Assembly: GCF_947500065.1 (NCBI RefSeq)
Contig: NZ_CANMQT010000003.1
Span: 62,001-126,000 of the forward strand
From: an uncultured Aquimarina sp.
GTDB lineage: Bacteria; Bacteroidota; Bacteroidia; Flavobacteriales; Flavobacteriaceae
DNA length: 64,000 bases
Direction: 5' to 3'
The translations under genes were made by a program, and so were the position numbers. Each line of letters starts with the position of its first letter. Position 1 is the stretch's first letter. Under the pieces are notes generated by a model. That model did no database searches. It was given only the letters and a program-made list of their open reading frames with translations, and was not told where the DNA came from. Below, in pieces: positions 1-7,668 of this stretch.

Positions 1-1465
1 TTTTAGAAAGTGCCGTCAGTTTAAGCTTATTATTTTGATGAAAGGCAATTTCCAGATACCCTTGATTAATCAGTTGAATAATATATTGTTGCCAATCTCG
101 CCAAGAAATATCATTAGCAATGCCATACGTTTTTAGGCTTTGATATCCTTTATCCAATACGATTGCATTTTGAGCGCCTCTAAGCACGTCTATTACAGTT
201 CCTATCGGCTCTTCTTCTTTTATTCTAGCAACTGTTGATAATGCTTTTTGAGCAATAATGGTTCCATCTATAAAACTAGGAGGATTTTTACATACATCAC
301 AATTACCGCAATCTTCTTCAATTAATTCTCCAAAATAGCTAAGTAATATTTTTCTTCTGCAACTAAGAGAATCTGCATACTGCTTCATTCTGTCTAGCTT
401 TGCCATTTGGACTTCTTGATTACCAGACATATTTGCAAACTTTTGTAATTGTACTACATCAGCATAACTGTGAAAAAGTACCGTAGCAGAAGGTAATCCG
501 TCACGGCCAGCTCTTCCGATTTCCTGATAATATCCTTCAATATTTTTAGGTAAATTATAATGAATTACCCAACGTACATTAGATTTGTCTATTCCCATAC
601 CAAAAGCAATAGTGGCACAGACAATCTGTACAGTGTCATTAATAAATCCCTCTTGTACCGCGGATCTTTTTTGATGATCTATACCCGCGTGATACGCTTC
701 AGCAATAAAACCTTGGCTTTGTAGTTTTTCTGCCAGCATTTCGGTAGTTTTTCTACTTAAACAATAGATAATACCAACATCATTTGGTTTATCTTCAAGA
801 AAAGCCATAATCTGTTCGATTCTTTTATTTCCAGGACGAACTTCTAAACTAAGGTTTTTACGATCAAAAGAAGCTAAAAATTGTTTTGCACTCGATATGT
901 TTAGTTGATTACAAATATCTTGTCGAGTGGCCTTATCAGCAGTAGCTGTTAATGCTATTACTGGGCTATCAGGAAACTTGTTTTTCAGATAGCCTAATTG
1001 CGTATAAGCTGGTCGGAAATCATGTCCCCAAGCCGAAATACAATGTGCCTCATCAATAGCAATTAAGCTGATTGTAATTTGAGAAAGTATAGTATCCAGA
1101 AAACTTAAACTCTCAGGAGCTACATACAGTAGTTTAATATCTTTATCTAAAAGTTTTTGATAAATTTCCTGTTGTTCATTTTCATTTTGACTACTATTTA
1201 CAAAAGCAGCTTGTATACCATTAGCTAATAATCCATCTACTTGATCTTTCATCAGAGCAATTAGTGGGGAAATCACCAAAGTAATACCAGGAAGTAATAG
1301 AGCTGGCAATTGGAAACAAATAGATTTTCCGCCTCCAGTGGGCATAATAACCATATTGTCATTGCCTTCAAAGATAGAGTTAACGATCTCTTCTTGTAAA
1401 GGGCGAAAGCTGTCGTACCCAAAATATTCCTTTAATGTGCATAAGATTTGTTCTTGTTCTGGCAT
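1..1465 (-). CDS. recQ: ATP-dependent DNA helicase RecQ (C-terminus cut by window edge)
   Basis: Superfamily 2 DNA helicase that unwinds DNA 3'-5' in recombination and fork repair. Translating the minus strand from the ATG at 1463-1465 gives an N-terminus beginning MPEQEQILCTLKEYFGYDSF, then Walker A (MPTGGGKS), the DEAH-type box (IDEAHCISAWGHDFRP), the TATA motif (ALTATA), helicase motif VI (QEIGRAGRDG) and the RecQ zinc-binding cysteines (CRRK then CGNCDVC). The frame stays open to base 1, so about 488 residues are visible and the C-terminal winged-helix/HRDC part lies outside. The family assignment is secure; complete RecQ proteins are usually 600-730 residues. It is followed upstream by the P450 gene on the same strand. 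Confidence 0.95.
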   Translation of the reverse strand, partial: MPEQEQILCTLKEYFGYDSFRPLQEEIVNSIFEGNDNMVIMPTGGGKSICFQLPALLLPGITLVISPLIALMKDQVDGLLANGIQAAFVNSSQNENEQQEIYQKLLDKDIKLLYVAPESLSFLDTILSQITISLIAIDEAHCISAWGHDFRPAYTQLGYLKNKFPDSPVIALTATADKATRQDICNQLNISSAKQFLASFDRKNLSLEVRPGNKRIEQIMAFLEDKPNDVGIIYCLSRKTTEMLAEKLQSQGFIAEAYHAGIDHQKRSAVQEGFINDTVQIVCATIAFGMGIDKSNVRWVIHYNLPKNIEGYYQEIGRAGRDGLPSATVLFHSYADVVQLQKFANMSGNQEVQMAKLDRMKQYADSLSCRRKILLSYFGELIEEDCGNCDVCKNPPSFIDGTIIAQKALSTVARIKEEEPIGTVIDVLRGAQNAIVLDKGYQSLKTYGIANDISWRDWQQYIIQLINQGYLEIAFHQNNKLKLTALSK

Positions 1466-1519
1466 AAATGCAAAGAAAGGAAAAAGGTTTCAAAAAATAA
1501 ATGATGTAACCAGTGCTTA

Positions 1520-2854
1520 TTAACTTCTTTTTATTTTTTTCATCCTTACAGGTAAACCATCTTTTGGAACTTGTAACGGAACAGGTTGTACAGGCATTTC
1601 ATATGCTTGATCTACAGACCATTCATGAGACAGTAATAGAGTGCTAATTACATATTTTATCTGCATTTCTGCAAAAGAAAAACCGATACAGTAATGAGCA
1701 CCTGCTCCAAATGGAGTATAGGTATAAGGGCATTTAGTGTGTTCACTTCTTTCTTTTGAAAATCGTTCGGGGTCAAAGCTGTTCGGACAAGACCATACGT
1801 TTGGATTGTGATGATTTTGCTCAATATCAACCGATACATGTGTGTTTTTAGGAATGCTATATTCTTTATAATTAAGATCCTTAGTAGCTACTCTCCCTAC
1901 AGATGTAAGTGGAGGAAAACGCCTTAGTGTTTCTTTTAGTGCTAATCCAAATTGTTCTAATTTTCTAAGATCTTTTGCCGTAAAATCATCACCATGCTCT
2001 TTATAAAAATCAATAGCTTCTGTTCTTAATTTATCCTGCCAATCTGGGTGTTTTGCAAGGAAATAACAAAAACTAGTCTGTGTACTGGCTGTAGTGTCGT
2101 GTGCGGCCATTAAAATAAATATCAGATGATCAATGATTTGTTCATCGTTTAATGATTCACCGTCTTCATTTTTGGCAGTTGCCAGAATACTAAAAAGATC
2201 TTTTTTTGGATTATTTTTTCTTTCTGGCAATAAATCTTTGAAGAATGCTACTAAGTATTTTCGAGCTTTGATTCCTTTAGTATATGGGGTAAAAGGTAGT
2301 TTAATGGGTAGGGCAGAGCTAGCATCAACAATATCGGTTATGGCTTTATTAATCTTAGTAAACTGTTGGTTCTTATCAATCCCAAAAAAAACTTCTAAAG
2401 CAATCTCTAATGTGAATTCTTTTAATAATGGAAACATTTTAGGATGAGGATCGTTCCATTTTTTAATATGATTTGGAACAATATTTTTCATCATATCTAA
2501 ATATCCTTCCATAGGTTTTTTCTTAAAAGCTTCCGCAATAATGGAACGATGATGTTTATGTTTTTTGCCATCCATTAACATCAAGCCATTCGGAAATAAG
2601 TCCTTTAATAACAAATCCCACGCTTCTTTACTATTAAAATCTTTGTCGTGTTCTACTAAAGTGTAACGAGCAGAATCTTTATCATGGAGCGTGCAAATCT
2701 CTCTATTTAAGATCCTAACTTTATAAATATCCCCATATTTTTTTAACTTTTTTTGTTTAAACCTATGATAGTTCTTAAAAAAAGCCATTAAATCTCCCCA
2801 AGGCAATAAAGATGAAGTTTTGCCAGGGATTTCTGATAAGTCGGGGTTTTTCAT
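1520..2854 (-). CDS. cytochrome P450
   Basis: Haem-thiolate monooxygenase of 444 residues, probably soluble because no membrane anchor is seen. The oxygen-binding I-helix motif is AAHDTT (residues 250-255, with His where many have Gly), the ExxR of helix K is ETLRR (308-312), and the haem loop is FGAGAHYCIGF with ligand Cys389. The length fits a bacterial class I P450 that needs separate ferredoxin and reductase partners, and none lies nearby. Substrate is unknown. The SDR, thiolase and acetyltransferase genes downstream on the same strand might suggest lipid or secondary metabolite oxidation, but that is inference. Confidence 0.95.
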   Translation of the reverse strand: MKNPDLSEIPGKTSSLLPWGDLMAFFKNYHRFKQKKLKKYGDIYKVRILNREICTLHDKDSARYTLVEHDKDFNSKEAWDLLLKDLFPNGLMLMDGKKHKHHRSIIAEAFKKKPMEGYLDMMKNIVPNHIKKWNDPHPKMFPLLKEFTLEIALEVFFGIDKNQQFTKINKAITDIVDASSALPIKLPFTPYTKGIKARKYLVAFFKDLLPERKNNPKKDLFSILATAKNEDGESLNDEQIIDHLIFILMAAHDTTASTQTSFCYFLAKHPDWQDKLRTEAIDFYKEHGDDFTAKDLRKLEQFGLALKETLRRFPPLTSVGRVATKDLNYKEYSIPKNTHVSVDIEQNHHNPNVWSCPNSFDPERFSKERSEHTKCPYTYTPFGAGAHYCIGFSFAEMQIKYVISTLLLSHEWSVDQAYEMPVQPVPLQVPKDGLPVRMKKIKRS

Positions 2855-2932
2855 GAAATTGGATTTGTGAGATTTTCTTATAAAACTAACAAAACGAAAA
2901 TAGAATCATAGAATACTTTTTAATATTTAATT

Positions 2933-3304
2933 TTAAACGTGCTGATCTAATAAAATTGTATTACCATCAGGATCGATGACTACAACACTTCCTGGACCGC
3001 TTGAATTCTCATCTGCTTCTTGTTCTAGTTTGATGCCTTTGTTTTTCAAATCTTTTTGAATTTCTCTTACATCATCAAAACTTTCGAGTTTATTAGCTGC
3101 AGTATCCCACCCAGGATTGAACGTCATAATATTGTTTTCAAACATTCCTTGAAAAAGCCCAACAAGAGCATTTTCATTTTTCATAATCAAATAATTTTTT
3201 TCAATATCTCCTGCAAATACTTCAAATCCTAAGTTTTCATAAAACTTTTTGGATACATGTATATCTTTTACGCTCAGACTAATTGAAAATGCTCCTAATT
3301 TCAT
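2933..3304 (-). CDS. VOC family (glyoxalase/bleomycin-resistance fold) protein
   Basis: Small 123-residue protein with the paired beta-alpha-beta-beta-beta pattern of the vicinal oxygen chelate superfamily: it opens with SISLSVKDIHVSKKFYENLG and closes with the typical VVVIDPDGNTILLDQ segment. The usual first metal ligand (His or Gln early in strand 1) is a Ser here, so metal-dependent catalysis is doubtful. Such proteins in Bacteroidota are often annotated glyoxalase without proven activity. Stand-alone gene, about 80 bases from the P450 start. Confidence 0.85.
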   Translation of the reverse strand: MKLGAFSISLSVKDIHVSKKFYENLGFEVFAGDIEKNYLIMKNENALVGLFQGMFENNIMTFNPGWDTAANKLESFDDVREIQKDLKNKGIKLEQEADENSSGPGSVVVIDPDGNTILLDQHV

Positions 3305-3430
3305 AGTTCTTAATTTATATGGTTTAGTTATTTAATCCGTAGTATTTTACGAGTAAAATACTCAGGTTAGTGGTGTTCATAAATGTTTTGACTCTATGAA
3401 AGTTACTAATTTTTTTTAGATAACAAACAC

Positions 3431-3465
3431 AAAAAAAGGGTTGACTAATTAATCAACCCTTTTTA
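3431..3465 (-). terminator. intrinsic terminator of the SDR gene
   Basis: An 11-bp stem (3434-3444 pairing with 3453-3463) with an 8-base loop, followed on the minus strand by a run of seven T. It sits about 20 bases after the SDR stop codon. Confidence 0.8.
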
Positions 3466-3484
3466 AGTTCGCTAGTAGAATATA

Positions 3485-4234
3485 TTAAATCTGACTTAAT
3501 CCACCATCTACTTCTAATTCTATTCCGTTTATATACGAAGCATCATCTGATGCAAGAAACAAAGCTGTTTTTGCGATTTCTTCTGAAGTTCCGAAACGAC
3601 CAAGAGGCACTTGTTGTGCAAATCCTTTTCCCATTTCGGTTACAACGTCTTCTGGAAGCCCCATTTTTCCGTAAAGTGGAGTTTCAATAGGTCCGGGAGC
3701 AATTGCATTCACTCGTATTCCTCTAGATTTGACTTCAGATGTAAGTACTCTTTGATATGCTCGTAAAGCTCCTTTTGAGGCAGAGTAGATCCCTAATCCG
3801 TCAAAACCTTTTTGATGTACAATGGAATTTGTAAACAAAATCGTACCACCATCATTGATATGTGGTAATGCTTCTTTTGTGGCAATAATAGGACCTTTGA
3901 CATTGATGTCGAATATGTGATTATAATGCTCTTCAGTAATATCTGTGGTAGGAGTAACAGGCGCAATTCCAGCATTTAGAAAAAGTATGTCAATTTTTCC
4001 GTATTTGTTAGTTGCTTCCTGAATAAGACGTTTATTGTCTTCTGCTATTGCTACATCTGCTTTTACAGTAATAAAGTCACCTTCTAACTCTTTAGCGACT
4101 TCATCCAGTGCTTCTTGTCGTCTTCCAGAAACCACTACTTTAGCTCCTTCTTTAAGATATAATTTAGCAGTTGCTAATCCAATACCGCTATTTGCTCCTG
4201 TGATCACGGCTACTTTGTTTTTTAATTTGCTCAT
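3485..4234 (-). CDS. SDR family oxidoreductase
   Basis: Classical short-chain dehydrogenase/reductase of 249 residues. The nucleotide-binding motif TGANSGIG is at 12-19, NAG is in NAGIAP, and the catalytic YxxxK is YSASK (Tyr150, Lys154). The C-terminal substrate region holds APGPIETP and ends with an INGIELEVDGG signature. It probably uses NADPH, because Arg residues follow beta-2 (VVSGRR). It lies 51 bases downstream of a TetR gene on the same strand, with a palindrome in the gap matching the one upstream of tetR, so the regulator very likely controls it. TetR-SDR pairs of this kind often respond to electrophiles or quinones; the substrate cannot be read from sequence. Confidence 0.93.
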   Translation of the reverse strand: MSKLKNKVAVITGANSGIGLATAKLYLKEGAKVVVSGRRQEALDEVAKELEGDFITVKADVAIAEDNKRLIQEATNKYGKIDILFLNAGIAPVTPTTDITEEHYNHIFDINVKGPIIATKEALPHINDGGTILFTNSIVHQKGFDGLGIYSASKGALRAYQRVLTSEVKSRGIRVNAIAPGPIETPLYGKMGLPEDVVTEMGKGFAQQVPLGRFGTSEEIAKTALFLASDDASYINGIELEVDGGLSQI

Positions 4235-4248
4235 TTTATATGTTGTTT

Positions 4249-4270
4249 ATTTGAAACAATCGTTTCAAAT
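4249..4270 (-). promoter_or_regulatory. TetR operator upstream of the SDR gene
   Basis: Perfect inverted repeat: arms of 9 bases (4249-4257 and 4262-4270) around a 4-base centre, 14 bases upstream of the SDR start codon. The right arm overlaps TTAATTTG (minus strand, 4266-4273), one base off the Bacteroidota -7 consensus TAnnTTTG, so a bound repressor would block the promoter. The central 16 bases match 13 of 16 with the site in front of tetR (4875-4890). Confidence 0.75.
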
Positions 4271-4285
4271 TAAGTTAAAAAAATA

Positions 4286-4867
4286 TTAGTATAGTACTTT
4301 TAGTACTGTTTTGATTATGTTTTGTAGATCCTCTTCATTTTTATTTAAAATACCTGTCATTCTCAATCCTTGAATAGAAGTATATAAGTACAATGCGTAT
4401 TGATTGGGATTCTGATCAGTGTTAAATATCTTTTCCATTTGACCTTTACTAACAATATCTTCAAGCATTGCAATCATTCTATCCTGATTCTTCTCTATGA
4501 ATGATTTAATAGTATGATCTTGATTCGCCATTTCAGATTTACAATTAACAATAAGACATCCTTTTCTATCATCATCTCCAATAATGTCATTAAGAGTTAA
4601 TTTAAAAATAGCTTCAATAGCATCTGTAGCATTATAAGCTTCCGCTAGACCTTTCCCAAAATTTTGATTAGCACCTTGTTGATAGAAGGCCAATACCTCC
4701 ATAAATATACCTAATTTACTCCCAAATGAATTATAAATACTAGATCGATTAAGATCAGTAGCGTCTACTAAATCTTGCATAGAAGTGCCGTTGTATCCTT
4801 TTTTATGGAATACTTCTGTTGCTTTCTGCAAGACATTGGTTCTATTGAATGTTTCTACTTTTGGCAT
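4286..4867 (-). CDS. TetR/AcrR family transcriptional regulator
   Basis: 193-residue repressor. The N-terminal helix-turn-helix occupies about residues 9-55 (ending in the typical NRSSIYNSFGSKLGIF), followed by an all-alpha ligand-binding domain with CLIVNCKSEMA, as in the TetR_C subgroup containing YxaF/LmrA-like regulators. It is the gene directly upstream of the SDR oxidoreductase on the same strand. Related palindromes lie in front of both genes, so autoregulation plus control of the SDR is likely. Ligand unknown. Confidence 0.92.
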   Translation of the reverse strand: MPKVETFNRTNVLQKATEVFHKKGYNGTSMQDLVDATDLNRSSIYNSFGSKLGIFMEVLAFYQQGANQNFGKGLAEAYNATDAIEAIFKLTLNDIIGDDDRKGCLIVNCKSEMANQDHTIKSFIEKNQDRMIAMLEDIVSKGQMEKIFNTDQNPNQYALYLYTSIQGLRMTGILNKNEEDLQNIIKTVLKVLY

Positions 4868-4874
4868 GTGTTAA

Positions 4875-4896
4875 TGAAATGATCGTTCCAAAATTA
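4875..4896 (-). promoter_or_regulatory. tetR promoter with overlapping operator
   Basis: On the minus strand TAATTTTG (4889-4896) matches the Bacteroidota -7 element TAnnTTTG. An imperfect palindrome at 4875-4890, centred on GATC, overlaps it by two bases and matches 13 of 16 central bases of the SDR operator. This is a self-repression arrangement about 8 bases upstream of the tetR start. Confidence 0.6.
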
Positions 4897-4948
4897 ATTA
4901 TAATTCTGAGTTCCTAATGTTATAAAAATACTAAAGTTTTAAAATTTC

Positions 4949-5476
4949 TTATAAAACTAACTTCATCATAACATCTGTTTGTTTCTCGGAACCTAGCATA
5001 AATGTATGCTTATCAAAGGTTTTGAACCCATTTCGTTCATAAAACTTGATTGCTCTGGTGTTTTGATCCCAAACTCCTAACCAAATGAATATAGCCTTTT
5101 TTTCTTCAGCAATTTTCATTACCTCGTCAAAAATGTATTGTCCCACACCTTTGCCTTGATAAGATTTTATCACATAAATCCTTTCAATTTCTATGGAATT
5201 TCCTTTTATAACTTCCGTTTGGGCTGTTCCGGAATTAAGTTTTACATAACCAATAATTTGATCGTGATGCATGACAAAGAAAAATTGAGATTCTGGATGT
5301 AGAATTTCATTGGTGATTTTTTCTAATGTAAATTTTTGACTTAAATAATAATGAATATTTTCTGGCGTATTATGTGGAGGACCGAAAGCATCATAGAATG
5401 TTTTACGACCAATTTCCAGAAGTTTATGGTTATCCTCAGGAAGAATTTTTACTATTTTTAATTCTTTGGATTCCAT
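4949..5476 (-). CDS. GNAT family N-acetyltransferase
   Basis: 175-residue acyltransferase. The acetyl-CoA pyrophosphate-binding motif is the QGKGVGQYIFDEV stretch in the middle, preceded by the beta-4 strand IEIERIYVIK and followed by WLGVWDQNTRAIKFYERNGF, the usual motif B ending. Resembles flavobacterial homologues of spermidine/spermine acetyltransferases, but the acceptor is not evident. Its start lies 12 bases after the NlpC/P60 stop, so the two are probably co-transcribed. Confidence 0.9.
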   Translation of the reverse strand: MESKELKIVKILPEDNHKLLEIGRKTFYDAFGPPHNTPENIHYYLSQKFTLEKITNEILHPESQFFFVMHHDQIIGYVKLNSGTAQTEVIKGNSIEIERIYVIKSYQGKGVGQYIFDEVMKIAEEKKAIFIWLGVWDQNTRAIKFYERNGFKTFDKHTFMLGSEKQTDVMMKLVL

Positions 5477-5488
5477 AATTCAATTTTT

Positions 5489-6238
5489 TTAAACAATTCG
5501 TTTAATAACTCTTAACTTATGAGTATATAAACGTTTTTCTCCGTTAAATATACCTGTATGATCTATACGATCCACACGCACTTTACCGTGCGCATGGATG
5601 ATATAGTTATCTTTCATAATAATACCTACGTGTGTAATCATACCTTCATCATTATCAAAAAAAGCGAGATCACCTGGTTCGCTTTCTTCAATAAAACTTA
5701 ATGGTTCTCCTTGTGTCGCTTGTAAAGAAGCATCACGTAAGAGTTTGTATCCATTTAATTTGTACACCATTTGGGTAAAACCACTGCAATCAATACCAAA
5801 GTTTGTTTTGCCACCCCATAAATACGGAGCATTTAGAAAAAGGTACGCGGTTTCTACCAATGTTTCTTTTGGTCGCATATCAATGACTCTATTGCCATCA
5901 TATTGGTGTTTGAAAAAATCTAAAGCTCCTAATGAAGATCCTAGTACTATAGGCATTAGTTGATTATCTTCACAACTTACAAAATCAATTAAATCAGCTG
6001 TAAGATTTAAAGATTTTGTATCGAAATCTTTGTATTCTTCTTCAGTAATTTCTATATATTGTTTATTGTCGATCCAACCTTCATAGGCATCGAAAGCCAA
6101 ACGGATTCGACTCCATTTTTTTCGTTTTTCTAAAACTTTAAAGTGTTCACCATACAAAACCTGAGATACCATTTCACTTGGATCACTTGGTTCTAAACGT
6201 AAAGGGACAATACTAAGATTGCAAATACCGTATAGCAT
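5489..6238 (-). CDS. NlpC/P60 family peptidoglycan hydrolase (C40)
   Basis: 249-residue gamma-D-glutamyl-diamino acid endopeptidase-like protein. The N-terminal third holds SH3-like domains (around PSEMVSQVLYGE and WSRIRLAFDAYEGWID). The C-terminal NlpC/P60 domain has the catalytic Cys151 in DCSGFTQMVY, His203 in THVGI and a further polar His around 215-217 (HAHG). No signal peptide is evident, as in many Bacteroidota C40 proteins of this type, which may recycle muropeptides. It lies between the thiolase (70 bases upstream) and the acetyltransferase (12 bases downstream). Confidence 0.93.
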   Translation of the reverse strand: MLYGICNLSIVPLRLEPSDPSEMVSQVLYGEHFKVLEKRKKWSRIRLAFDAYEGWIDNKQYIEITEEEYKDFDTKSLNLTADLIDFVSCEDNQLMPIVLGSSLGALDFFKHQYDGNRVIDMRPKETLVETAYLFLNAPYLWGGKTNFGIDCSGFTQMVYKLNGYKLLRDASLQATQGEPLSFIEESEPGDLAFFDNDEGMITHVGIIMKDNYIIHAHGKVRVDRIDHTGIFNGEKRLYTHKLRVIKRIV

Positions 6239-6308
6239 GAATGTTTATAGGTACTAGATATTAGACATTTAATAAAATTACTACTTATAGGTTGCTTAGC
6301 TTTTTAGG

Positions 6309-7487
6309 CTATGCACGCTCAATTACCATGGCAGAAGCACCACCGCCACCGTTACAAATTGCTGCTGCTCCGGTTTTAGCATTATTTTGCTCTAAGACAT
6401 TCATTAAAGTAATCAGAATACGAACACCAGAACATCCTAATGGATGACCTAAGGAAACCGCTCCACCATTAACATTGGTGTTAGAATCATTTAATCCAAG
6501 TATTTTCATATTTGCAAGTCCAACAACAGAAAAAGCTTCGTTAAATTCAAAGAAATCAACATCATCTAATGTAATTCCTGCTTTTTCAATTGCTTTTGGT
6601 AATGCTTTTGCAGGAGCAGTTGTAAACCATTTAGGTTCCTGTGCTGCATCTGCATAACTTTTAATTTTTACTAAAGGTTTTAATCCAAGTTCGGCTGCTT
6701 TTTCCGCACTCATCACTACAACAGCTCCAGCACCGTCATTAATGGTAGAAGCATTAGCAGCAGTAACTGTTCCGTCTTTTGAGAAAGCAGGGCGTAAAGC
6801 TGGGATCTTCTCCATTTTTACGTTTTTATACTCTTCATCTTCTGTAATCATAACAGGTTCTCCACGACGTTGTGGTACGGGAACAGGTACAACTTCATTT
6901 GCAAATTTACCTTCTGACCAAGCCTTTGCTGATCGTTCATAAGATTGAATCGCAAAAGCATCCTGATCTTCTCTACTAAAATCGTGTTCTGTAGCACAAA
7001 GATCAGCACAAACTCCCATGGCGTTTTGATCATATACATCCACCAAACCATCACGTTGCATACCGTCTTCCAGTGTTTGGGAACCAAATTTATGGCCAGT
7101 TCTTAATCTTACATAATGAGGAATTAAACTCATATTTTCCATTCCACCAGCTACTATAATATCCGCATCTCCTAAAGCAATAGCTTGCGCTGCATGCATA
7201 ACAGCTTTCATTCCACTAGCACAAACCTTGTTAACAGTAGTACAAGGTACAGAATCGCTAACACCAGCACCTAAAGCTGCTTGTCGGGCGGGTGCTTGTC
7301 CGTTTCCGGCTTGAACCACATTACCCATAAAAACTTCCTGAACCAATGAAGGATCTAAATTAATCTTGTCTAATGCACCTTTGATAGCTATTGATCCTAA
7401 TTGGGTCGCAGGAACTGTAGATAAACTCCCTAAAAAACTGCCTATTGGTGTACGCGCTGCTGATACTATTACAACTTCTTTGCTCAT
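6309..7487 (-). CDS. acetyl-CoA C-acyltransferase (thiolase)
   Basis: 392-residue thiolase II type enzyme. It condenses two acetyl-CoA or cleaves 3-ketoacyl-CoA. Catalytic residues are all present: Cys89 (NKVCASGMKA), His348 (GHPLGCSG) and Cys378 (CNGGGGASA). The start at 7487 (MSKEVVIVSAARTPIGSF) is chosen because the family begins there; the longer frame to 7568 adds 27 residues with no family counterpart. It could act in beta-oxidation or as an acetoacetyl-CoA synthase; no other beta-oxidation genes adjoin it. First gene of a probable minus-strand unit with the NlpC and GNAT genes. Confidence 0.95.
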   Translation of the reverse strand: MSKEVVIVSAARTPIGSFLGSLSTVPATQLGSIAIKGALDKINLDPSLVQEVFMGNVVQAGNGQAPARQAALGAGVSDSVPCTTVNKVCASGMKAVMHAAQAIALGDADIIVAGGMENMSLIPHYVRLRTGHKFGSQTLEDGMQRDGLVDVYDQNAMGVCADLCATEHDFSREDQDAFAIQSYERSAKAWSEGKFANEVVPVPVPQRRGEPVMITEDEEYKNVKMEKIPALRPAFSKDGTVTAANASTINDGAGAVVVMSAEKAAELGLKPLVKIKSYADAAQEPKWFTTAPAKALPKAIEKAGITLDDVDFFEFNEAFSVVGLANMKILGLNDSNTNVNGGAVSLGHPLGCSGVRILITLMNVLEQNNAKTGAAAICNGGGGASAMVIERA

Positions 7488-7616
7488 TATATTTGATTTA
7501 CTATATGTGTATATGTTATTTTGCGAATTTAAGGATTTTTGAAGGATATACATAGTTAAGTTATCCATAGGATTTATAAAGCTTGAATTAGAAGAAACTG
7601 CTATTTTCTGAGCTTC

Positions 7617-7646
7617 TTTGTACTGACTTATTTTTTAGTACTTTTG
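7617..7646 (+). promoter_or_regulatory. promoter of the PgpH-type gene
   Basis: TTTG at 7617-7620, 18 bases, then TACTTTTG at 7639-7646. This matches both elements of the Bacteroidota housekeeping promoter (TTTG and TAnnTTTG) at the right spacing, 22 bases upstream of the GTG start. Confidence 0.65.
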
Positions 7647-7668
7647 AGTAATTTATATCAATATTCTA

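Noticed and set aside
7487..7568. Longer thiolase start
   Set aside because: Adds a Ser/Asn/Tyr-rich segment absent from the thiolase family; the ATG at 7487 gives the catalytic Cys at the canonical position 89.
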